Below are positions 1-6,143 of a DNA stretch of 17,075 bases, one piece after another. The translations under genes and the position numbers were made by a program. This DNA is from Christensenella sp. UBA6420. GTDB taxonomy: Bacteria; Bacillota; Clostridia; Christensenellales; DTU072. The stretch's first letter is position 1. Each line of letters opens with the position of its first letter. The DNA is taken from NCBI GenBank assembly GCA_002439705.1, contig DJPE01000056.1, forward strand, positions 1 through 17,075. The letters are read 5' to 3'. Below the pieces are notes generated by a model. The model was given only the letters and a program-made list of their open reading frames with translations, was not told the DNA's origin and made no database searches.

Positions 1-134
1 CCCGCATAACGAGTGGTCGGAGTGGTGGACTTACCCCGCTTCATTGTTAAGTCAGACTTACACGGACTAAGCGTTTATACGCATAAAGCCTACGCGACTG
101 CGGAGAAGTCCCGCATAACAAGTGGTCGGAAAGT
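1..134. repeat. Dispersed repeat downstream of the fliB-like gene
   Basis: This non-coding stretch follows the stop codon of the minus-strand fliB-like gene. The 21-bp sequence at 1-21 (begins CCCGCATAACGAGTGG) recurs at 110-130 with one change, and recurs exactly, inverted, at 12770-12790. The similarity to the far copy extends on one side: an ACTGCGGA block precedes the core at 97-104, and its complement sits next to the far copy. TAAGTC/GACTTA stems occur in both places. It behaves like a dispersed intergenic repeat family; function unknown. The left end is cut by the window. Confidence 0.6.
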
Positions 135-1217
135 TTAGATTTTTACTATCTTATCAAGATACGCATACCCAAGAAGCCCTGCGGATTTTAGCATCGTGCG
201 GACGACGCCGTCGGAGTCGGAGTGCTCGAAGCAGCGGAACAGTCCCGCCATACAGTCCACGAGAGCGGAATCTTCGAATTTATTTTCGGTGTAAGCGACG
301 GTTACGAATCGCGTAAGGGCGTAGGTCGCGCAGAGTTCGGCGAACTTTTCAAACGGGGTTTCGCCTTTTTGCGAGAAGGGGAAGCGTTCGAAAATTATAT
401 GGTTTATAAATACGTTTTCAAAATAGATTTCGCACAGGGGATAGCGTTTTTTGAAGGTATCGGCGGCTTTTTTGTAGCGGTTTTCCACGGTTTTTGCGTC
501 GAAGTCTCCGTTTACTATGCCTAAATCTTCTTTCGCTATTATGGAATATTCCGAAAAGTTCGGGCTGTAAGATTCGAGAGCGGCGACAAGGTCGGTTATC
601 GTGCGGAAAGCGTTTTCGTCGGTAATTTCGTCGGTAATTTCGTTCCCGTCGAGAGTTTTTCCGAAATTTATAAGGCGTTCGGATAAAAGTACGGTTCTGT
701 CCTGCAAACAGCGGATAAGGGAAATTTGAAGTCGTCTGTCGTTTTCGTCGCGACCGTCGGAAAGTTTCTGCGCAGTTTGCGGAAGTTCGAGTTCGACTAA
801 CTTAACTCCGTCGGTTTCGGCAAAGAGCATTTCGATTACTTTTTCGCAACTGCAAGCGCACGCCCCTTCGCCGAGCGTGGAAAAAAGCGTGTTTCGTGGG
901 TACATTCTGCACACCGACGGCAAGACTTCCGCTCCGCACTCTACCTGCAAAGAGCAAAGTCCGTCACTATCCTGCAACGGACACGAACCGAGAAAGTTCG
1001 GTTTCATTTTCGCGTATCTTTCGGGGGTGGCGTCGGGCAGAACGTAAAAGGCGCAGTCGAGTTTTCTGCGTAGCTTATCCGAACATTCTATGCCGAGAAG
1101 TTTGAAATACTCCGCCATGGGGACGGTTATGCCCCACCCGGAGCAACAGCAACGGCGACACTCGCCGCATTTGCAACGGAAATTTTTATAATAGTCGGGT
1201 ACGACGATTTTCTCCAT
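135..1217 (-). CDS. FliB/YkgJ-type cysteine-cluster protein, putative lysine-N-methylase
   Basis: The 360-aa protein opens with the MEKIVVPDYYKNFRCKC type of start seen in clostridial proteins annotated as flagellin lysine-N-methylase (FliB). Cysteines cluster at C15, C17, C20, C23, C24 and C25, and again at C79, C88, C94, C103, C120, C122 and C124, a pattern expected to bind an Fe-S cluster or metal. In this family the protein is thought to methylate lysines, classically on flagellin. The C-terminal half (about 230-360) is the helical part typical of the family. The ATG has a strong GGAGG a few bases upstream (minus strand). No flagellar gene lies in the window, so the substrate is unknown. 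It follows the AraC-type gene on the same strand, separated by a hairpin-rich spacer. Family placement is fairly sure; the activity is inferred. Confidence 0.75.
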   Translation of the reverse strand: MEKIVVPDYYKNFRCKCGECRRCCCSGWGITVPMAEYFKLLGIECSDKLRRKLDCAFYVLPDATPERYAKMKPNFLGSCPLQDSDGLCSLQVECGAEVLPSVCRMYPRNTLFSTLGEGACACSCEKVIEMLFAETDGVKLVELELPQTAQKLSDGRDENDRRLQISLIRCLQDRTVLLSERLINFGKTLDGNEITDEITDENAFRTITDLVAALESYSPNFSEYSIIAKEDLGIVNGDFDAKTVENRYKKAADTFKKRYPLCEIYFENVFINHIIFERFPFSQKGETPFEKFAELCATYALTRFVTVAYTENKFEDSALVDCMAGLFRCFEHSDSDGVVRTMLKSAGLLGYAYLDKIVKI

Positions 1218-1259
1218 AAATCCTCCGCCGTCCGTTAAATTACCGTCGGAACGGCTCCG

Positions 1260-1445
1260 AAAAATATTTTATCATCGCGTATTTTCGCGCGCAATAATTT
1301 TTCGGAAAAAATCGCGATTTTTCCGCTTCCCGAAGCGAAAAGTTTTCCGAAACGGGCAAACTTTTATGAAATTATGGCAAAGTTTTCCGAAACGGGCAAA
1401 CTTTCGGGCTTTTTAGATGAAGTTTTCCGAAACGGGAAAAGTTTA
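1260..1445. repeat. Hairpin-rich spacer with three 40-bp-period repeats
   Basis: Three copies of a 25-26 bp unit lie at 1340-1365, 1380-1404 and 1420-1445. Each has arms AAAGTTT and AAACTTT around CCGAAACGG, so each can fold. The third copy runs into the stop codon of the AraC-type gene and has a modified right arm. Further palindromes precede them: CGCG/CGCG near 1276-1292, a near-perfect 23-bp palindrome around 1303-1325 centred on ATCGCGAT, and CGCTTC/GAAGCG near 1325-1338. No clean T-tract terminator is seen. The stretch lies between two minus-strand genes and may stop or process the AraC-gene transcript. Confidence 0.6.
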
Positions 1446-1940
1446 TTGTTTCCGCTCGGTCGCGGCGACGGAAAGGCGGTTAGCTCTGTATTCGAGCGGG
1501 GTGCAACCGTATTTTTTGCGGAACAGTTTATAAAAGTATCCGCAGTCGACGTATCCGACGTCGCAGGCTATGCCCACGACGGAGCGGTCGGTGGACACTA
1601 ACAGCTCGCAAGCCTTATTAAGGCGTTTTTCGAGAACGTAGGCGGAAATCGAACAGCCCATAAACGACGAAAAAAGCCGCGAAAAGTAGCTGGTGCTTAT
1701 GTCGCACTTGTCGGCGAGAACGGATAACTTTATATCCTTATTATAATGAGCGTCGATATACCGCAAAGCGGGGGTGATTAAATTGTCGCTTTTTACGGAA
1801 TTTTGCAAAACGTTATACTTTACGTCCGACACTAAAAATAACGTGTTTTTTTCTTCGTCGACGGCAAAAACAGCGAGTTTTTTCCCTTCATTTATTGCTG
1901 AAAGCACGTTTTCCGGGGATGAAAGTTCTATAATTTGCAT
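1443..1940 (-). CDS. Short AraC-family transcriptional regulator
   Basis: The 165-aa protein has a C-terminal AraC/XylS DNA-binding domain at about residues 55-155, with both helix-turn-helix units: LSVLADKCDISTSYFSRLF, then the region ending in GIACDVGYVDCGYFYKLFRK. The family signature end YGCTPLEYR is present. The N-terminal part is only about 55 residues, much shorter than the 150-200 residue sensor domain of most family members, so no ligand-binding domain is recognisable. An in-frame TAG lies nine codons upstream of the ATG, so the protein is not simply mis-started. It diverges from gldA and is its likely regulator, probably also of its own promoter. The effector is unknown; glycerol or dihydroxyacetone is a guess from context. 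Confidence 0.85.
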   Translation of the reverse strand: MQIIELSSPENVLSAINEGKKLAVFAVDEEKNTLFLVSDVKYNVLQNSVKSDNLITPALRYIDAHYNKDIKLSVLADKCDISTSYFSRLFSSFMGCSISAYVLEKRLNKACELLVSTDRSVVGIACDVGYVDCGYFYKLFRKKYGCTPLEYRANRLSVAATERKQ

Positions 1941-1974
1941 TTGCGAGTACCTGCCCTGTTTTTTCTATGACAAA

Positions 1975-2003
1975 ATTTTACCATAATTTAGCAAAATTGT
2001 CTA
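1975..2003 (-). promoter_or_regulatory. Predicted promoter of the AraC-type regulator
   Basis: On the minus strand TAGACA (2003-1998) and TAAAAT (1980-1975) are separated by 17 bp, a reasonable housekeeping-type promoter. The -10 box overlaps the first TTTACCAT repeat, so a protein bound there could repress the regulator gene. Confidence 0.5.
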
Positions 2004-2015
2004 ATGATTTACCAT
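1977..2015 (+). promoter_or_regulatory. Candidate operator: TTTACCAT direct repeat
   Basis: TTTACCAT occurs at 1977-1984 and 2008-2015, 31 bp apart (about three helical turns) and in the same orientation, between the divergent regulator and gldA starts. AraC-family proteins usually bind direct repeats with two helix-turn-helix units. The second copy lies just upstream of the gldA -10 box. Assignment to the neighbouring regulator is inferred. Confidence 0.4.
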
Positions 2016-2032
2016 TTTTGCTGGTTTATAAT
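2004..2032 (+). promoter_or_regulatory. Predicted gldA promoter with poor -35
   Basis: A consensus TATAAT lies at 2027-2032, 43 bp before the gldA ATG. The hexamer 17 bp upstream (2004-2009, ATGATT) is a poor -35 match, as expected for an activator-dependent promoter. A good ribosome binding site AAGGAG (2062-2067) follows. Confidence 0.5.
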
Positions 2033-2075
2033 TATAAGTACCAAATAAAAATCAACTCATAAAGGAGAAATTATC

Positions 2076-3248
2076 ATGAGAAAAGCATTTATATGCCCGA
2101 CCAAATACGTTCAGGGCGAAAACGAATTACTTAACTTAGGTTATTTCGTAAAGACTTTCGGAAAGAAGGCTTTGCTTATAGCGGACCCGTTTGCGTTGAC
2201 TCTCGTTAAGGATAAACTTGAAGAAACTCAAAAAAGATACGGCGTAGAACTTATCGGCTGCGGAGATATTTTCAAAGGCGAATGCTCCCGTAACGTAGTA
2301 GCTAAGCTTCAGGAATTTGCTAAGGCTAACAAATGCTCCTGCACCATCGGTCTCGGCGGCGGAAAAGCCATCGACACCAGCAAGTGCGTAGCCGCCGGCA
2401 ATCCGCTCATCATCTGCCCGACCATCGCGGCTACCGACGCTCCTACTTCTCACAGTGCGGTTCTTTACACCGACGACCACGAGTTCGACGATTACGCTTA
2501 CTTCCGTCAGAGCCCCAGCGTTGTTCTCATCGACCTTAACGTTATTGCAAACGCTCCCGCTCGTTTCTTGGTATCCGGTATGGGCGACGCTCTTTCCACT
2601 TACTTCGAAGCTCGCGCCAACGTAAGAAGCGTATCCAACGTAAACGCAGGACTTCCTTGCGGAGCTAACCGTAAGAAAGGCACCTTGTTGGGATACGGAA
2701 CTCACACCGCCGCCGCTTTGGCAGAACTCTGCTACAAGAACCTTATCTCCGACGGATATAAAGCGAAAGTAGCTTGCGAAAACAACGCAATAACCCCCGC
2801 TTTCGAAAAGATTGTAGAAACCAACATTCTTCTCTCCGGTCTCGGATTCGAATCCGGCGGTCTTGCAGGCGCGCACGCTATGCACGACGGACTTACCGCA
2901 GTACACGATATTCACCTTAACAACTTCCACGGCGAAGTAGTAGCTTTCGGTACTATATGCCAGTTGATTCTCGAAAACAGCCCCGAAGAAGAACTCTTCG
3001 AAGTTCTCGACTTCTGCGAAACCGTAGGACTTCCCGTATGTCTGGAAGACCTTATGACCAACAAGAAGACCGGCGAAGTAACAAGAATCGAACTTACCGA
3101 AGAAGAATTGAAAGTAGTAGCTGCCAAGACCTGCATCCCCGACGAATCCATCCACAATATGCCTTTCCCCGTAACCGAAGAAATGGTTATTGCGGCAATA
3201 AAGACCGCAGATAAGATCGGTCGCGCTTACAAAGGTCTCGACGACTAA
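2076..3248 (+). CDS. gldA: Glycerol dehydrogenase (NAD-dependent)
   Basis: The 390-aa protein belongs to the metal-dependent (group III) alcohol dehydrogenases and should oxidise glycerol to dihydroxyacetone with NAD+ in the cytoplasm. The nucleotide-binding loop GLGGGKAIDT is at 92-101. The predicted zinc ligands are D171 (in GMGDALSTYFEA), H267 (GAHAMHDG) and H285 (NNFHGEV); the 18-residue spacing of the two histidines matches known glycerol dehydrogenases. Length is close to family norm with a short extra tail. The ATG has AAGGAG eight bases upstream. The next gene encodes the kinase for its product, so the pair forms an oxidative glycerol or dihydroxyacetone route. Codons are biased towards C-ending forms (TTC, AAC, ACC), suggesting high expression. 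A divergent AraC-type gene probably controls it. Confidence 0.93.
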   Translation: MRKAFICPTKYVQGENELLNLGYFVKTFGKKALLIADPFALTLVKDKLEETQKRYGVELIGCGDIFKGECSRNVVAKLQEFAKANKCSCTIGLGGGKAIDTSKCVAAGNPLIICPTIAATDAPTSHSAVLYTDDHEFDDYAYFRQSPSVVLIDLNVIANAPARFLVSGMGDALSTYFEARANVRSVSNVNAGLPCGANRKKGTLLGYGTHTAAALAELCYKNLISDGYKAKVACENNAITPAFEKIVETNILLSGLGFESGGLAGAHAMHDGLTAVHDIHLNNFHGEVVAFGTICQLILENSPEEELFEVLDFCETVGLPVCLEDLMTNKKTGEVTRIELTEEELKVVAAKTCIPDESIHNMPFPVTEEMVIAAIKTADKIGRAYKGLDD

Positions 3249-3270
3249 AATATCTAAAAACATTTACGGT

Positions 3271-3296
3271 TAGTCGGGAGCGGTCGCTCCCGACTA
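3271..3296 (+). promoter_or_regulatory. Intercistronic hairpin between gldA and dhaKL
   Basis: A perfect 11-bp stem, TAGTCGGGAGC with GCTCCCGACTA and a 4-base loop, lies in the 71-bp gap between the two genes. No T-tract follows; the dhaKL ribosome binding site AAGGAG (3308-3313) comes soon after. This is more like an mRNA-stabilising or processing element than a terminator, and it could set different levels for the two enzymes. Confidence 0.6.
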
Positions 3297-3319
3297 TACT
3301 TACTATTAAGGAGTTTGCA

Positions 3320-5149
3320 ATGAAAAAAATAATGAACACCCCTGAAACTTTCGTCTACGATATGTGTCACGGTCTTGCCATGGCTCACCCCGAATTGGAA
3401 TTCGTAGAAAAGTTCAAAATCGTTAAGAAAAAAGAAATCAACGAAGACAAAGTAAGCCTTATCTCCGGCGGCGGCAGCGGACACGAACCCGCTCACGCAG
3501 GTTTCGTCGGCAAAGGTATGCTCGACGCGGCTGTTTGCGGTGACGTATTCGCTTCTCCCAGCCAGGTTCAGGTATATAACGCTATCAAAAAATGCGCTAC
3601 CGATAAGGGTGTGCTTCTCATAATAAAGAACTATTCCGGCGACTGCATGAACTTCAACAACGCTATGGCGGACGCTCAGGACGACGGACTCAAAGTAGAC
3701 GCCGTTTACGTAAACGACGATATCGCCGTAAAAGACAGCCTTTACACCGTAGGTCGCAGAGGCGTAGCCGGTACCATACTCGTTCACAAATGCGCTGGCG
3801 CAGCCGCCGAACAGGGTAAAGAACTCGAAGAAGTCAAGAGAGTAGCCAACAAGGTCATCGAAAACGTACGTTCCTTCGGTTTCGCTTTCACTAGCTGTAC
3901 CGTTCCCGCGGCAGGACATCCCACCTTCGAAATCGGCGACGACGAAATGGAATTCGGCGTAGGTATCCACGGCGAACCAGGACGTTTCCGCGAAAAGATC
4001 GATTACAGCAACGGTAAATTCAGCGACAATCTCGCAGAACGCATCGTGAAAGACCTTAAAGAAGACCTTGGACTCAAAAAGGACGAAGAGATAGTGCTTC
4101 TCATCAACGGTTTCGGCGGAACTCCTTTGCAGGAACTTTATATCCTTAACAAGTCCACTACCGACGCTCTTAACGCGGAAGGAATTAAAATTCACCGTAC
4201 CGTCGTCGGCAACTTTATGACGTCCATCGACATGGCAGGCGCGTCCATAAGCGTATTGAGAGTAGACGAAGAGTTGAAAAAACTCGTCGATTACCCCGTA
4301 AATACCCCCGCGCTCACTTGGGGCGGAGCTATGAACGAACAGGCTGCAGCCGCGGTAGAAGCTATGAACGCTATCGCTAAGGCTCTCAACATCACTCCCG
4401 TAGCGGAAGCTCACGCTGCTAAGAAAGCCACCAAAGCCGTCGCGGCGGAAGAAGATACCAACGCAGTCTACGAAGTAGAAGGCAAACCCGAAGTTACCGA
4501 AACCATCAACACCGCCGCTTTCGTACAGATAGTGGACAAGATGGCCGATATAATCATCGAAAACGAAGTTCCATTTTGCGAAGCCGACAAAATGGGCGAC
4601 GGAGACTTCGGTATGAGTATCGCTAAGGGATTCAGACAGCTTAAAGCCGACTGGGCTACCAGAAAGAAAGGCGATATAGGCGAATTTTTGGTAAGCTGTT
4701 CCGAAATAATCAAAGAATACTGCGGCGGCGCGTCCGGTCCTATCTGGGGAAGCGCGTTCAAGTACGCAGGTAAGGCTATGGCAGGCAAGAAAGTCGTAGA
4801 CCTTAAAGATATCGCTTTCCTTTTCACCGAAGCTAACCGCGGCGTTTACGAAACCGGTAAAAAGTCCTTCGGCAAGGGCGCGGAAATCGGCGACAAGACT
4901 TTGGTCGACGCTTTGAAGCCCTGCGCTATCGCTTTGACTAAGGCGGCGAAAGAAGGAAAAGCTCTCAGAGAAGGTCTTGACCTTGGCGCGAAAGCGGCTC
5001 ACGACGGAGCGGAAGCTACTAAGACTCACGTTGCTACTCTCGGCAGAGCGGGCACCGTAGGCGAACGCAGCATAGGCTACCCCGACGCAGGCGCTCACGG
5101 CTTGGACGTAATCTTTAACGAACTCGCCGCTTATATCAAAACTCTCTGA
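3320..5149 (+). CDS. dhaKL: Dihydroxyacetone kinase, fused DhaK-DhaL
   Basis: The 609-aa protein should phosphorylate dihydroxyacetone to dihydroxyacetone phosphate with ATP. The DhaK part (about 1-340) has SGGGSGHEPAHAGFVG at 49-64 and H217 in GVGIHGEPG, the histidine that binds the substrate carbonyl. An Ala/Lys/Glu-rich linker (about 340-395) leads to the DhaL nucleotide-binding part (about 400-609), with GDGDFG at 426-431, SGPIWG at 472-477 and GRAGTVGERS at 575-584. Fusion of both parts without a PTS subunit DhaM indicates an ATP-dependent rather than phosphoenolpyruvate-dependent enzyme. In DhaL the acidic residue usually five places before the first Asp of GDxD appears to be A422, with E421 and D423 beside it. 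AAGGAG precedes the ATG. It is co-transcribed with gldA. Confidence 0.93.
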   Translation: MKKIMNTPETFVYDMCHGLAMAHPELEFVEKFKIVKKKEINEDKVSLISGGGSGHEPAHAGFVGKGMLDAAVCGDVFASPSQVQVYNAIKKCATDKGVLLIIKNYSGDCMNFNNAMADAQDDGLKVDAVYVNDDIAVKDSLYTVGRRGVAGTILVHKCAGAAAEQGKELEEVKRVANKVIENVRSFGFAFTSCTVPAAGHPTFEIGDDEMEFGVGIHGEPGRFREKIDYSNGKFSDNLAERIVKDLKEDLGLKKDEEIVLLINGFGGTPLQELYILNKSTTDALNAEGIKIHRTVVGNFMTSIDMAGASISVLRVDEELKKLVDYPVNTPALTWGGAMNEQAAAAVEAMNAIAKALNITPVAEAHAAKKATKAVAAEEDTNAVYEVEGKPEVTETINTAAFVQIVDKMADIIIENEVPFCEADKMGDGDFGMSIAKGFRQLKADWATRKKGDIGEFLVSCSEIIKEYCGGASGPIWGSAFKYAGKAMAGKKVVDLKDIAFLFTEANRGVYETGKKSFGKGAEIGDKTLVDALKPCAIALTKAAKEGKALREGLDLGAKAAHDGAEATKTHVATLGRAGTVGERSIGYPDAGAHGLDVIFNELAAYIKTL

Positions 5150-5164
5150 TAGTAAACTAAAATA

Positions 5165-5195
5165 AAAAAGCGTTCCGTAAGGGACGCTTTTTTTA
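5165..5195 (+). terminator. Rho-independent terminator after dhaKL (bidirectional)
   Basis: AAAGCGTTCC (5167-5176), loop GTAA, GGGACGCTTT (5181-5190), then a T run. The A run on the left flank would give a T run on the minus strand, so it can stop transcripts from both sides. Confidence 0.85.
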
Positions 5196-5199
5196 TAAA

Positions 5200-5225
5200 A
5201 GGCGAACGATTTTTTGCCGTTCGCT
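5200..5225 (-). terminator. Minus-strand terminator, probably the original one of ppx
   Basis: GCGAACG (5202-5208) pairs with CGTTCGC (5218-5224). Read on the minus strand, the stem is followed by CTTTTAT. It lies about 38 bp beyond the left copy of the ppx 3' end, where the ppx terminator would be expected before the cassette was present. The rest of 5226-5262 shows nothing recognisable. Confidence 0.55.
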
Positions 5226-5262
5226 TTCGCTTTTTAAGGACGTGTTTTTATAAAAGAAAAAT

Positions 5263-5290
5263 TATTTAATTTCGTCCGACGCTAAAAGTT
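5263..5290. repeat. Left direct repeat (relic of ppx 3' end, attL-like)
   Basis: It matches 6145-6172 at 27 of 28 positions; the mismatch changes the Gly codon of ppx to Asp. It contains CGTC-C-GACG, a small palindrome. It is separated from the functional gene by the cassette. Confidence 0.75.
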
Positions 5291-5452
5291 ATTTTTTGTC
5301 GCAGTATACAAGATGTCTACCCAAAATATAGCAAAACACGGGAATTTTCTATTATATTGTCTACTCTGCAAACTCAAACACGGCAGACATGAATTTGTTA
5401 TAAGTATGAATGGTTGTTTGTTACAATATATTTGCAAGGTAAAATATGTACT

Positions 5453-5481
5453 TTGACTAATAAAAAAGGACGTGATATAAT
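5453..5481 (+). promoter_or_regulatory. Near-consensus promoter in the cassette
   Basis: TTGACT (5453-5458) and TATAAT (5476-5481) are exactly 17 bp apart, the best promoter match in the window. It abuts the TTG start proposed for the next gene, so a transcript from here would begin near 5488, inside that reading frame. The upstream cassette part (5291-5452) shows no gene; TACAAT at 5422-5427 is a weaker alternative -10. Confidence 0.55.
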
Positions 5482-5793
5482 TTGACAAAAAGATCGTATA
5501 AACAATTTCATCAAGGCAAAGCATTTCCAAAGACAAGCGAAAACAAAAAGCCAATGAAGTGTTTCCCGCTGACGTATATCGACACATACAACATAAAAAC
5601 CGGGAATTTCCGTTCGAGAAGAAAGTACGGTAAAGACGGTTGGGCTTATAAAGATATGGACGTCACTGACCGACACAGACCTTATGACCATGTGCATGAT
5701 ATTTACAAAGGCAGTAGGTCCAATGCCAGAGACCCGAACAAGATAGAGAAAAAGGAATTAAAGAAAGCTAAAAAGAAAAGGAGATTTTTATAA
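5482..5793 (+). CDS. Small basic protein, candidate toxin of a two-gene module
   Basis: The 103-aa product is not securely recognised. It has about 30 Lys/Arg against 11 Asp/Glu and ends in a Lys/Arg-rich tail (90-102). The centre, GKDGWAYKDMDVTDRH (50-65) followed by RPYDHVHD, is rich in His, Asp and Arg. It reminds me of C-terminal domains of phage and polymorphic toxins, some of which are RNases; this is recall, not a search result. The start is uncertain: an in-frame TGA at 5473 rules out extension beyond the TTG at 5482, which has AAAGGA 11 bases upstream. A near-consensus promoter ends at 5481, which would instead favour the ATG at 5554 (79 aa, no clear ribosome binding site). The stop TAA shares its last A with the ATG of the next gene. 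Confidence 0.6.
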   Translation: MTKRSYKQFHQGKAFPKTSENKKPMKCFPLTYIDTYNIKTGNFRSRRKYGKDGWAYKDMDVTDRHRPYDHVHDIYKGSRSNARDPNKIEKKELKKAKKKRRFL

Positions 5794-6062
5794 TGGTTGA
5801 TTTAACTAAATATAATGTTGATAATGATGATATTGCGTTTCTTCAACAAATAGAAGACGCATGTGTAAATGAACAGAATGAAGTGCAATTAGAGTATGAC
5901 GGTTATTCTTTTGTTTTAGAACCGCACGGTAAAATCATAAAAGTATATTCAAACGGAAATGATATAGCAGAGTATGAAACGTTTGATAATTTCTTGCTAA
6001 ACCATAAAATCGCAGGGAAAACAGTCATAGACATCATAAAGGATATAGAATACGGAGAGTGA
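5793..6062 (+). CDS. Small acidic protein, candidate immunity or antitoxin partner
   Basis: The 89-aa product is not recognised. It has about 19 Asp/Glu, 6 Lys and no Arg, the opposite of the upstream protein. No membrane segment or signal peptide is seen. The predicted fold is mixed: an N-terminal helix (about 10-27), beta strands around YDGYSFVLEP and GKIIKVYSNG, then a C-terminal helical part (about 62-86). The ATG overlaps the upstream stop as TAATG, so translation is probably coupled. GGAG (5780-5783, in AAAAGGAGATTTTT) supplies a ribosome binding site. Size, charge and coupling fit an immunity protein or antitoxin that binds the basic upstream product. Codon use is AT-rich, unlike the rest of the window. 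Downstream, 6063-6144 holds only a weak ATAC/GTAT hairpin. Confidence 0.75.
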   Translation: MVDLTKYNVDNDDIAFLQQIEDACVNEQNEVQLEYDGYSFVLEPHGKIIKVYSNGNDIAEYETFDNFLLNHKIAGKTVIDIIKDIEYGE

Positions 6063-6143
6063 ATGGAAAAGCGATACTTTTAGTATAAAATGCCATTATA
6101 ATCGCAGAAGTTTCTACTACAATTGTTTGAGTCGGAACGTATA

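Noticed and set aside
2136..5098. Very long open frames on the minus strand opposite gldA (375 codons) and dhaKL (614 codons)
   Set aside because: Both lie wholly or almost wholly opposite strongly identified enzymes, have low-complexity Phe/Ser/Val-rich products and no ribosome binding sites. They follow from the biased codon choice of the sense genes.
5282..5697. Two overlapping minus-strand frames of about 100 codons at the start of the cassette
   Set aside because: They are antisense to the first cassette gene and its promoter region, lack ribosome binding sites, and their Phe/Ile/Cys-rich products look like AT-rich shadow translation.
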